A stretch of DNA of 17,730 nucleotides, from assembly GCA_937898535.1 (NCBI GenBank), contig CALDKP010000082.1:1-17730 (forward strand), written 5' to 3'. Shown in pieces: positions 1 to 7,957 of the stretch. Position numbers and translations under genes: made by a program. Source of the DNA: an uncultured Sphingomonadales bacterium (GTDB taxonomy: Bacteria; Pseudomonadota; Alphaproteobacteria; Sphingomonadales; Sphingomonadaceae). How positions within the stretch are numbered: position 1 is the stretch's first letter; each line of letters starts with the position of its first letter. The notes beneath the pieces are model-generated. The model saw nothing but the letters and a program-made list of their open reading frames with translations, was not told the origin of the DNA and did not search any database.

Positions 1-279
1 GACATTGTTGAGACGCGGCGACGGGGTAAAGCTGATTTGCTGCCCCTGTAGGTCATATACATGAACACCCGCACGCTTGTCGGTTGCGACAATCAGGCTC
101 TGCTCTGGTTTCGCCGCATTCCGCCAAATTGCCGGATCATCGGCCGCATCGTCCAAGGTCGCAACCGGCTGTGTTTCGACCACTGCACTGACGGACGCCG
201 TTGGAAGGGGGCTCCTCGCCGGCTGCGGTGAAGCGCAACCGGCGAGGAGTAGGACCGACAGGACGCGGAAATCGCGCAT
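1..279 (-). CDS. Beta-propeller phytase, lipoprotein (N-terminal part, runs off the window)
   Basis: The first 93 codons of a minus-strand gene are visible; the rest lies beyond base 1. The product begins with a short basic/hydrophobic signal ending in a lipobox, L12-A-G-C15, so it should be a lipoprotein. The mature part matches the start of beta-propeller (3-)phytases: ADDPAIW at 46-52, SLIVATDK at 61-68, VYDLQG at 74-79 and RLNNV at 89-93. These enzymes are calcium-dependent six-bladed propellers that release phosphate from inositol hexakisphosphate. The ATG overlaps the stop of the upstream TonB-dependent receptor (TAATG) and no separate Shine-Dalgarno is evident, so translation is probably coupled. 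Genes for this phytase type are known to lie beside TonB-dependent receptors. The family call is firm. Activity cannot be judged because the Ca-binding and active-site residues of later blades are not in view. Confidence 0.85.
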   Translation of the reverse strand, partial: MRDFRVLSVLLLAGCASPQPARSPLPTASVSAVVETQPVATLDDAADDPAIWRNAAKPEQSLIVATDKRAGVHVYDLQGQQISFTPSPRLNNV

Positions 280-3098
280 TAGAAGTTTACGCGAATACCA
301 CCTGAGTAACGGCGACCGAAGCGCTCCCATTCAATCGTATATCGGCTGGTGAACGGGGTTGAAACGCCCTGCGCATTCAAGATATTCGACGGGTCGGAAT
401 AGCGACGGCCAGGATTGTTCAGCAAGTTCGCAGCATCAAAATAGATTTCGATACCATTGGAAATTTCATACCGTGCCGAAAAATCGAGCTCGTCATCTTC
501 TGCCCAATAGGTATCGCCTGCGCTATCGAGATTGTCGGCAAAACCATCTGCCCAAGTCGTCCGGTTTTGGTACTGCAAACGAAGGGAAAGGCCATATTTC
601 TCATAATAAGCGCCGACATTGTATACGACCTCTGAAGTGCCGGGGAGTGGCACCTTACGCTCGGGCGAGATGATCGCACCGGCCGCATCCAAAATGGCGG
701 GCTTAGTCACTTCGCTGTCATTGTACGTTGCGTTGGCGGTGATGCCAAAGCCACCCATCCAATCGGGCAAGCCAAGGTCGCTAACATAAGGCTCCAACTG
801 GAACTGCGCAGCGGCTTCCATACCGCGTACGCGGCCTGAACCGCCGTTGGTGATCCCGCTGAACGCGTAAGCCGAACGATCAACGCCATTGCTGTCAAGC
901 GCGTTTGAACCAAATGTGCTGCGCGAGGTATACAATACGTCCTCTACCTTTTTGTAGAAGGCACCGAGCATGAAATAGCCCTGTGGTTGGACATAATATT
1001 CATAATATGCGTCAACGCCATAAGAACGCTCTGGCTTGACGCCCGGGTTACCGCCCGAGATGCGCTGATTGCTGTCGTCAACGACAACGTTCGGACGCAA
1101 CTGATCATAATCTGCACGTGCAGCGCCACTGGTGAAGCCAATGCGTAGTTTCTTGTCGGTATCGACGTCGAAATTGAGATGCATGCTCGGGAATACCAAC
1201 GTTCCGGTATTTTCGGCAGTTACCGGTGCGGTGACAGTGCCAACCGTCGCGACCGCGGTGCCGCGATTCTTCACACGCTCAATACGCGCGCCGCCCACGG
1301 CTGAACCCCAGTCGTAGCGCACTGTGCCCATCAGGTAGCCGGCCATAACCTCTTCCTGGACTTCGTAGATATTTCCAAGCGCGGGCGTGAAGGTAAAATT
1401 GTTGCGTGCCGCTTCGCTTGCTGCACGCATTTTATCTGCGTCGAAATAGCGGAAGGTATATCCCATCGGGATCGCGCCCTTAAACGGTGTATCAAGGCTG
1501 AAACCATTGTAGCTGGTCGATATTCCAATGGTCGCAAATTGAGTTGCAGTATTGAGTGCGATGCTGCTTTCATCAACGGTTTTGGTGCGCTGATCAAACT
1601 GGAAGCCAGCCTTCAACACCGCGTCTCCACCCAAAAATTCGGTTTCGCGCGAAACAACAAATTTGGCCGTGTAGGCCTTCGTTGTATCCACCGCATCAAG
1701 GACGGACATCGACGTCAGCGGCTTCGTGAAGCTATCAATATCGGTGACGGGCGTGCCAGCCTGATAACGCGTTGGGCTGCTCAGCTGGACCGTGGTGAAC
1801 AAGCGCAAACGAGCAAGGTTCGGGTCAGTGAAGTCATAGGCAACCGTTGGACGCAGGGTACGCGTGCTTGGGCTATCCCAAGTTGTTTCGCCAACTACGG
1901 AACGGTCGTCCTTTGATTCTGTATAATTACCAAGCCAGTTGAATTTCCAACCATCGCCAAATTCATGCGTACCTTCGATGGTGTTTGTGAAAATCGACTG
2001 TTCAAACGCACGAAGCGTTGAGCGTTGACGAATATCAATGCCGTAAATGGTGCCTTGAAGGGGCGTATTTCCAATGCAGACATCGGCATAGCCAGTAGTC
2101 GTTGGCGTTGGGTTTACGGCTGTTCCGCAAGCGGCGGTATTGGCCACCAAGTCACCCTGACGGTCATCAAGATCGAAGCGGAAGTTGTCGCGCATTTCGT
2201 CGTCGGTGAACGTGGTAAAGATTGAACGCAGCGAGATGGTGTTGTCGGCATTAGGCTTCCAATCCAGTCGGCCCGAGAGCGACCAGTTGCGGCGTGTCAA
2301 ACGATACAGCTTGTTTTCCGTTTCATGCGCCCAGAAACGGCTGAGCGAGCCTGGCCGCTGATCCTGCGACACCCGTTCAAAATCAGTCTCGAAATTGTCC
2401 GTAATCATTGCGCGCTGATAATAGCTGCCCGACACAAGTACGCCGATTTCACCTTCGCCAGCGGGAACACGCGTCGAGACGACGGCCGAGCCTTCATATT
2501 GCGGGCGGTTGCCAAGCTCTGCGATGCCGTACCCAGCCTTGCCTGCAAAATGGAACCCGTCATAATCGAACGCCGAGCGCGTAATGACGTTAACGTTACC
2601 CGAAACGGTCTCGCCCGGCATGTCTGGCGTAACCGCCTTTGACACGACGATTTGCGCGGCAATTGCTGAAGGAATGGAGTCAAAACGCGCGTCGCGGCCT
2701 TCCGGGCTGACAACGTTGATACCGTCGAACGACAATGTGGTCCAATAGTTCGGCGCACCGCGGATGCTGATGTAACGGGCCTGTCCTTGGTCGCGTTCAA
2801 CCGCGACGCCGGGAAGACGACCTGTCGCCTGCGCGATGTTTTGGTCAGGAAGACGGCCAGCTGCGTCAGACGACACAACACTAACTAAGGAGTCTGAATT
2901 TTTCTGCGCCTGCAAAGCTGCAGCTTCTGATTCTGCAATTGGCCTTGAGCCTGTGACGACGATCGCGTCACCATCTGCTGCTTGTGCCGTTGGCGTTGCC
3001 TGCGCCATGGCTGCAACTGGGGAAATTGCCAGCACCGCAGCGCTGCACAGCATGGCGCTACGAACGAAAGCGCGCGAATTCGTGAACCGACTTTGCAT
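279..3098 (-). CDS. TonB-dependent outer-membrane receptor, probably for phytate or a related phosphate ester
   Basis: An outer-membrane beta-barrel receptor of 939 residues. I start it at the ATG at 3098, which has GAGGGG seven bases upstream; an in-frame TTG at 3113 overlaps that ribosome-binding site and is less likely. Residues 1-32 form a signal peptide with cleavage after AMA (A32). A TonB box (DAIVVTG, 44-50) follows, then a plug domain (about 65-175) with RLPDQNIAQATGRLPGV, SIRG at 111-114 and GNVNVITR at 167-174. The rest is barrel and ends in phenylalanine, as barrel proteins do. It resembles the large Caulobacter/Xanthomonas-type receptor class. Its stop overlaps the start of a phytase gene by one base, and a candidate PhoB box lies upstream, so import of phytate, a lower inositol phosphate or a metal-phytate complex is inferred. 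Sequence alone does not fix the substrate. Confidence 0.9.
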   Translation of the reverse strand: MQSRFTNSRAFVRSAMLCSAAVLAISPVAAMAQATPTAQAADGDAIVVTGSRPIAESEAAALQAQKNSDSLVSVVSSDAAGRLPDQNIAQATGRLPGVAVERDQGQARYISIRGAPNYWTTLSFDGINVVSPEGRDARFDSIPSAIAAQIVVSKAVTPDMPGETVSGNVNVITRSAFDYDGFHFAGKAGYGIAELGNRPQYEGSAVVSTRVPAGEGEIGVLVSGSYYQRAMITDNFETDFERVSQDQRPGSLSRFWAHETENKLYRLTRRNWSLSGRLDWKPNADNTISLRSIFTTFTDDEMRDNFRFDLDDRQGDLVANTAACGTAVNPTPTTTGYADVCIGNTPLQGTIYGIDIRQRSTLRAFEQSIFTNTIEGTHEFGDGWKFNWLGNYTESKDDRSVVGETTWDSPSTRTLRPTVAYDFTDPNLARLRLFTTVQLSSPTRYQAGTPVTDIDSFTKPLTSMSVLDAVDTTKAYTAKFVVSRETEFLGGDAVLKAGFQFDQRTKTVDESSIALNTATQFATIGISTSYNGFSLDTPFKGAIPMGYTFRYFDADKMRAASEAARNNFTFTPALGNIYEVQEEVMAGYLMGTVRYDWGSAVGGARIERVKNRGTAVATVGTVTAPVTAENTGTLVFPSMHLNFDVDTDKKLRIGFTSGAARADYDQLRPNVVVDDSNQRISGGNPGVKPERSYGVDAYYEYYVQPQGYFMLGAFYKKVEDVLYTSRSTFGSNALDSNGVDRSAYAFSGITNGGSGRVRGMEAAAQFQLEPYVSDLGLPDWMGGFGITANATYNDSEVTKPAILDAAGAIISPERKVPLPGTSEVVYNVGAYYEKYGLSLRLQYQNRTTWADGFADNLDSAGDTYWAEDDELDFSARYEISNGIEIYFDAANLLNNPGRRYSDPSNILNAQGVSTPFTSRYTIEWERFGRRYSGGIRVNF

Positions 3099-3121
3099 AT
3101 ATTTGCCCCTCAATAACCGTC

Positions 3122-3138
3122 AAACAATGTTAAACAAT
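3122..3138. repeat. Short tandem motif in the receptor leader
   Basis: AAACAAT occurs twice with a 10-bp period (3122-3128 and 3132-3138), about 25-40 bases upstream of the receptor ATG at 3098. One helical turn of spacing would suit a DNA-binding protein, but the motif is AT-rich and short enough to be chance. Confidence 0.25.
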
Positions 3139-3183
3139 ATGTCGCGCATTAGGCGGGGGTTGTGACTCGTCGGCATATGGACG

Positions 3184-3201
3184 ATGACAATTTGGCGACA
3201 A
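3184..3201 (-). promoter_or_regulatory. Candidate PhoB box facing the receptor/phytase genes
   Basis: Read on the minus strand the sequence is TTGTCGC-CAAA-TTGTCAT: two heptamers with an 11-bp period, matching the 7-4-7 layout of the PhoB box (CTGTCAT-N4-CTGTCAT). The second half matches at 6 of 7 positions and the first at the TGTC core. The site ends 86 bases upstream of the receptor ATG. Phosphate-related genes on both sides make PhoB control plausible; it is not proved. Confidence 0.5.
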
Positions 3202-3233
3202 TGCTGTTACAGTCTTCACAAACGCGGAAATCA

Positions 3234-3251
3234 GTGCCGTAAATATGTCAT
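3234..3251 (+). promoter_or_regulatory. Weaker candidate PhoB box upstream of ppk
   Basis: GTGCCGT-AAAT-ATGTCAT has the 7-4-7 layout with an AT-rich spacer. The second half matches CTGTCAT at 6 of 7 positions and the first at only 4 of 7. It ends 49 bases before the ppk GTG. PhoB control of ppk is known in other proteobacteria. The first half is poor, so this is a tentative call. Confidence 0.3.
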
Positions 3252-3300
3252 GTTTTCATGGCAATTCGCCGCGATAGATATTTAAAAAGGATAGTTTTTC

Positions 3301-5451
3301 GTGAAGCCCGCGCCCGGTCCAAGCCAAGTAAAGCCCTTGAAAACGCCTGCTGATGCGCGCTATTTTAACCGCGAATTGTCCTGGCTGAAATTCAACGAGC
3401 GCGTGCTGGAAGAGGCATCAAATCCGGCACATCCGCTGCTTGAGCGGCTACGCTTTTTGTCGATTTCCGGTACGAACCTCGACGAATTTTTCATGGTCCG
3501 CGTGGCTGGCTTGCGTGGCCAGCAGCAGCGGAAAATTGAAGAACTGTCGATCGACGGTCGCACCCCGTCTGAACAGCTGACCGCAACGGTCGCTGCGGCA
3601 GACCGGCTCATGATCCAGCAGCAAAAGCTGTGGCGCAAATTGATGCGCGAGCTGTCGGCAGAGGGCATAAAGGTTGTTGAGCCATCCGCCCTTGGCAAAA
3701 ATCTTCAAGCTGCGGTCGGTAAATATTTTCAGGAACAGATTCTTCCGGTCCTAACGCCGCAAGCGCTTGATCCCGCCCACCCGTTTCCGTTCATCCCCAA
3801 TCAGGGCATCAGCCTGATTTTCGATATGCGCCGGAAAAACGACGGCGAAGTGGTGCGCCAGTTGGTGATGATCCCGCAATCGCTGGCGCGCTTTATACGA
3901 TTGCCCGGCCCCGGAACGCGCTTTGTCACGATCGAGGCGTTGATTAAGCATTTCGTCGGGCAGATGTTTCCGGATTACCTGCTTTTCGCGGCCGGCGCCT
4001 TCCGCGTGATCCGCGACAGCGACATCGAGGTTGAGGAAGAGGCCGAAGATCTTGTGCGCTATTTCCGCAGCGCCATCAAACGCCGCCGTCGGGGCCGGAT
4101 TATCCGGCTGAAGCTGGAAAAAGGGCTACCCGCGGAACTGGCAACCTTAATCCGGTCAGAACTTGGCGCTGGCGCATCCATCGTTGTCGAAACCGTGGGC
4201 TTTTTGGGCATCGGTGACCTTGGGCAATTGGTGGACGAAGATCGACCAACGTTGAAATTCCCGCCATATTCGCCGCGCTTTCCCGAACGTATTTTGGAAC
4301 ATGATGGTGACTGCTTTGCCGCGATCCGCCAAAAAGACATCGTCGTCCATCACCCCTATGAAAGCTTTGACGCCGTCCTCGCCTTTTTGCAGCAAGCGGC
4401 GGCTGATCCGGATGTCGTTGCGATCAAGCAGACATTGTACCGCGCGGGCAAGCAGTCCGCAGTCATTCGCGCTTTGTGTGAAGCCGCCGATGCGGGCAAA
4501 TCCGTCACCGCCATCGTCGAGCTGAAGGCGCGATTTGACGAAGAGCAGAACCTGCACTGGGCTTCGCAGCTGGAAAATTCAGGCGTCCAAGTCGTCTACG
4601 GCTTTGTCGACATGAAAACCCACGCCAAGATTTCGCTGGTGGTGCGGCGTGAGGCGGATGGTTTCCGCACCTATTGCCATTTGGGCACGGGCAATTACCA
4701 CCCCATCACCGCGAAGGTATATACCGACATCAGCTTCTTCACCGCGGACCCGCGCGTCGGACATGATGCGGGGCAGATTTTCAATTATATCACCGGCTAT
4801 ATCCCGCCGACGGAACTTAAGCTTTTGACGATGAGCCCGCTCGGTCTGCGCGAAAAAATCATGTCGCTGATCGATGACGAAATCGCACATGTCGCAGCGG
4901 GGCGTTCAGGCGCTGTCTGGGCAAAGGTGAACTCGTTGGTTGACAAAGCCGTCATCGACAAATTGTACGAAGCGAGCGAAGCGGGTGTGGAAATTGACCT
5001 AATTGTGCGCGGCATTTGCTGTCTGCGTCCCGGGGTCAAGGGCATGTCTTCGCGTATTCGGGTAAAATCGGTGGTTGGACGTTTCTTGGAGCACAGCCGC
5101 ATTTGGGCGATGGGCAATGGCGCTGACCTTCCCAATCCGGATGCAAAGGTGTTTATCTCGTCGGCGGACTGGATGTCCCGCAATTTCGACCGCCGTGTCG
5201 AATATATGCTGCCGATCGAAAATCCGACGGTGCATGACCAGATTCTGGATCAGGTTATGGTTGCAAACCTGCTCGACAACCAGCAAAGCTGGATGCTGCG
5301 GTCAGACGGCCGTTACGACCGAGTCAAAGCAGGAACAATGCCTTTCAATTTGCACCATTACTTCATGACAAATGCGTCATTATCAGGACGCGGAGGCGCG
5401 CTTGCGGATGACAAGAAGGTTCCAACGCTGAGCCTCGTTCGACAGCGATGA
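3301..5451 (+). CDS. ppk1: Polyphosphate kinase 1
   Basis: Transfers the gamma phosphate of ATP reversibly onto a growing polyphosphate chain. The 716-residue protein is full length for the family. The N-terminal domain begins at YFNRELSWLKFNERVL (21-36) and continues with SGTNLDEFFMVRVAG (56-70). The catalytic C-terminal domains contain both family histidines: H441 in KTHAK (the autophosphorylated residue, E. coli H435) and H598 in LEHSR (E. coli H592), spaced exactly as in E. coli. HLGTGNYHP (460-468) and FISSADWMSRNFDRR (618-632) are also intact. The start is GTG, with AAAAAGG about ten bases upstream and no better start nearby. It overlaps ppx by ATGA, giving the common ppk-ppx operon, and is divergent from a phytase-linked receptor. 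The identification is secure. Confidence 0.97.
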   Translation: MKPAPGPSQVKPLKTPADARYFNRELSWLKFNERVLEEASNPAHPLLERLRFLSISGTNLDEFFMVRVAGLRGQQQRKIEELSIDGRTPSEQLTATVAAADRLMIQQQKLWRKLMRELSAEGIKVVEPSALGKNLQAAVGKYFQEQILPVLTPQALDPAHPFPFIPNQGISLIFDMRRKNDGEVVRQLVMIPQSLARFIRLPGPGTRFVTIEALIKHFVGQMFPDYLLFAAGAFRVIRDSDIEVEEEAEDLVRYFRSAIKRRRRGRIIRLKLEKGLPAELATLIRSELGAGASIVVETVGFLGIGDLGQLVDEDRPTLKFPPYSPRFPERILEHDGDCFAAIRQKDIVVHHPYESFDAVLAFLQQAAADPDVVAIKQTLYRAGKQSAVIRALCEAADAGKSVTAIVELKARFDEEQNLHWASQLENSGVQVVYGFVDMKTHAKISLVVRREADGFRTYCHLGTGNYHPITAKVYTDISFFTADPRVGHDAGQIFNYITGYIPPTELKLLTMSPLGLREKIMSLIDDEIAHVAAGRSGAVWAKVNSLVDKAVIDKLYEASEAGVEIDLIVRGICCLRPGVKGMSSRIRVKSVVGRFLEHSRIWAMGNGADLPNPDAKVFISSADWMSRNFDRRVEYMLPIENPTVHDQILDQVMVANLLDNQQSWMLRSDGRYDRVKAGTMPFNLHHYFMTNASLSGRGGALADDKKVPTLSLVRQR

Positions 5452-6911
5452 AGGCGGTGCGTCAGGCCGTCATTGATATTGGCTCCAACACAGTACGACT
5501 GGTCGTTTATGCAGGGCTGCCGCGTGCGCCCATGCCGATTTACAACGAGAAAAGCCGCGTAAAGCTTGGCGCGTGTCTCGCGGGCGATGGCGTCATCGAT
5601 AAAGCCACGATGAAAAAGGCGTTGGCCGCGTTAGCGCGCTTTGAAACGCTTGCGAGAGCCATGAAGGTCGATACCATGCGCGTGGTCGCCACCGCAGCGA
5701 CACGGGAAGCGAAAAATGGCGGCGAGCTGGTCGAAAAGGCAGCGGCGCTCGGCATTCGCGTGGATGTGCTGGACGGCGATGCTGAGGCAACCGCGGCTGG
5801 GCTCGGCATATTAAGCGACAACCCACATGCCAATGGCTATGTCGGCGACCTTGGCGGTGGCAGCCTTGAGCTCATTCGGATTGCGGACGGAAAACTGGGT
5901 AGGCGCGTATCCCTGCCATTGGGCACATTGCGGCATGACATATTGAACGGGAAAACGACCAAGCAAATTACGCAGATGCTGCGCGATGATATTGCCGGGG
6001 CTATGGGCAAAACGGATTTCCCCATAGAAACGGGCCTTCCATTTTATATGATCGGCGGATCGTGGCGGACATTCGCACGGCTGCACATGCACCACACCGG
6101 ATACCCGCTGACCATCCTGTCCAATTATGAAATGCCCGCCGACGCGCCCGAAATGATGATGGCGGTGGTTAACGACAAGGACGCTTTAAACCGGTCCAAT
6201 GTCCTTGCCGCAGGCCGCATTTCTGCGCTGCCAGGGGCGAATGCGTTATTGGCTGGTATTGTGGGCCTGCTGAAACCATGCAAGCTCGTCACCAGTATTT
6301 ATGGCCTGCGTGAGGGATTGTTGTTTGAACAGCTTACACCCGCCGAGCGCCAACAAGACCCGCTTATCGCTGCCGCGCGTTTTGAAGGCGAACGGCTTGG
6401 GCGTTTTCCGTTTCATGGTGACGCGTTGGCGCAATGGATTGCGCCTGTGTTTGCCGGGCAAAGCCCCGATGATGCGCGGCTCTGTCGGGCGGCCTGTTTG
6501 CTGTCCGATAGTGTGTGGAACGTGAATCCGGAATATCGCGCAGACCATGCACTCGATCTGGCGCTGGACGGCAGCTGGCCCGGCGTGAACGCCAGTGACC
6601 GCGCCGTCATAGCCGCGGCGCTGTGGACGGTGCATGCCGGAAAGCGGACTTTGCCCGAAATGCTTACGGCTTTGGCTAAACCCGGCGCGCTCGCCCAAGC
6701 GGTGATCTGGGGCCTAGCAATCCGTCTCGCGCACCGGCTTGATGGCGGCACGGGCGGCGCACTGGCCGACAGCCGAATTGACGGCGACGGCGCAACGTTA
6801 CGCTTGCACCTGAGCGGCTCGGCTATCCGCTTGCAGTCAAACAGCGTCCAGCGCCGTTTGCAGGCGCTGGGCGAAGCGCTTGGTTATAAGCAGTCCGAAA
6901 TCACGGGCTGA
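5448..6911 (+). CDS. ppx: Exopolyphosphatase, Ppx/GppA family
   Basis: Removes terminal phosphates from polyphosphate; members of this family can also hydrolyse pppGpp. The 487-residue protein has the ASKHA-type phosphate-1 motif VIDIGSNTVRLVVY (8-21), VATAATREAKNG (80-91), an acidic DGDAEA at 109-114 where the family usually has SGxEEA, and the second nucleotide/phosphate loop GDLGGGSLEL (133-142). A C-terminal helical, HD-like region follows from about residue 310 (FHGDALAQWIAPVFAG). The ATG overlaps the ppk stop by four bases, so the two are translated together. The pairing of polymerase and hydrolase favours Ppx over GppA. It ends 15 bases from the convergent aldo-keto reductase, and I see no terminator hairpin in that gap. 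Confidence 0.92.
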   Translation: MKAVRQAVIDIGSNTVRLVVYAGLPRAPMPIYNEKSRVKLGACLAGDGVIDKATMKKALAALARFETLARAMKVDTMRVVATAATREAKNGGELVEKAAALGIRVDVLDGDAEATAAGLGILSDNPHANGYVGDLGGGSLELIRIADGKLGRRVSLPLGTLRHDILNGKTTKQITQMLRDDIAGAMGKTDFPIETGLPFYMIGGSWRTFARLHMHHTGYPLTILSNYEMPADAPEMMMAVVNDKDALNRSNVLAAGRISALPGANALLAGIVGLLKPCKLVTSIYGLREGLLFEQLTPAERQQDPLIAAARFEGERLGRFPFHGDALAQWIAPVFAGQSPDDARLCRAACLLSDSVWNVNPEYRADHALDLALDGSWPGVNASDRAVIAAALWTVHAGKRTLPEMLTALAKPGALAQAVIWGLAIRLAHRLDGGTGGALADSRIDGDGATLRLHLSGSAIRLQSNSVQRRLQALGEALGYKQSEITG

Positions 6912-6926
6912 CTCCAACCAGTCGAA

Positions 6927-7946
6927 TCACCCCATTGGGTACAAAATTTCTTTCGTCACCTTGTGAATGGCGGTCATCACGTCGTCGCTGAGTTTTAGGT
7001 CAATCGCGGCGAAAATATCGTCCAGCTGATCCTCGGTGCTCACACCTACGATGGTCGATGCCACAAAGTCATGTTGCTTTGACCAAGCCGTAGCCAGCGT
7101 TACCGGCGACATGCCGGCTTCCTTCGCAATCTCCACGATCCGCATCGTGCTTTCCAGCGCCCGTGGTCCAGCAAATCGCTGCGCCATTTCGGCCTGACGC
7201 GCGCCAGCCATCTCCAGATAGCGTGAGAAACGTGCGCCTTCGGGTCGTGCGCCGTCGAGATATTTGCCCGACAAGACGCCGCCGCCCAATGGCGAATAGG
7301 GCAGCAGCGACACGCCTTCCTGACGGCAGACTTGCTTCAGTTCATCTTCGAACCGGCGGTTGTTGATGGAAAAGTTGTTCTGAATGCTGTGATAGCGTGC
7401 GGTGCCAAGCCGTTCCGATGTCGCGAGCGACTTCATGAGACCGTAGCTTGTTTCGTTCGAACAACCCAGAACGCGGACTTTTCCGGCGCGCACCAGATCG
7501 TCGAGTGCTTCCATCGTTTCGTCATAGGCGGTGCCATGGTCTGGCCAATGCGTCTGGTACAAATCGATATAATCGGTCTGCAGGCGGCGTAGGCTTTCCT
7601 CAACCGCCGTAACGATGTTGTGACGATCAAGCGCGGTCATCCCGCCGCGCTTTGGCGATTTGAACCATGTATGGCTTGGGCCCGAAACCTTCGTTGCCAT
7701 GATGATGGCATCGCGGTTTTTGCCCTTCATCCAGCGGCCAACAATGTCCTCTGTCCGGCCAACCCATTTGATGTCCGGCGGCACAGGATAGCCTTCGGCG
7801 GTGTCGAAAAAGTTGATGCCGGCGTCCAGACAGCGGTCGAGTATGCGGTGCGCCTGCGCTTCATCGGTTTGCGACCCGAATGTCATCGTCCCCATGCAGA
7901 TGTCTGAGACGTAAACAGCACTTTTGCCAATACGACGATGTTCCAT
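6927..7946 (-). CDS. Aldo-keto reductase, Tas-like
   Basis: An NAD(P)H-dependent oxidoreductase of the aldo-keto reductase superfamily, 339 residues, (beta/alpha)8 barrel, cytoplasmic. The catalytic tetrad is visible: D48 and Y53 in FDTAEGYPVPP, K86 in ATKVSGP, and H133 in YQTHWPD. The YPVPP and KVSGPS motifs and the LDRHNI / LRRLQTDYIDLYQ stretch resemble E. coli Tas and related proteins. The ATG at 7946 has GGGGAG six bases upstream. The open frame extends to 8144 but that part overlaps ubiA and is rejected. The gene lies 11 bases downstream of ubiA on the same strand, so the two probably form an operon. The substrate is unknown and nothing ties it to ubiquinone synthesis beyond position. 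Confidence 0.9.
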   Translation of the reverse strand: MEHRRIGKSAVYVSDICMGTMTFGSQTDEAQAHRILDRCLDAGINFFDTAEGYPVPPDIKWVGRTEDIVGRWMKGKNRDAIIMATKVSGPSHTWFKSPKRGGMTALDRHNIVTAVEESLRRLQTDYIDLYQTHWPDHGTAYDETMEALDDLVRAGKVRVLGCSNETSYGLMKSLATSERLGTARYHSIQNNFSINNRRFEDELKQVCRQEGVSLLPYSPLGGGVLSGKYLDGARPEGARFSRYLEMAGARQAEMAQRFAGPRALESTMRIVEIAKEAGMSPVTLATAWSKQHDFVASTIVGVSTEDQLDDIFAAIDLKLSDDVMTAIHKVTKEILYPMG

Positions 7947-7957
7947 ATTTTTCTCCC

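Noticed and set aside
2405..2881. Open frame of 158 codons on the same strand as the first receptor, in another frame
   Set aside because: Lies inside the receptor coding region and has Arg/Ser-rich shadow composition; the receptor frame has clear domain motifs throughout.
3193..3220. CTGTTAC-like sequence as a third PhoB site on the plus strand
   Set aside because: One half resembles CTGTCAC, but the sequence 11 bp downstream matches at only about 3 of 7 positions.
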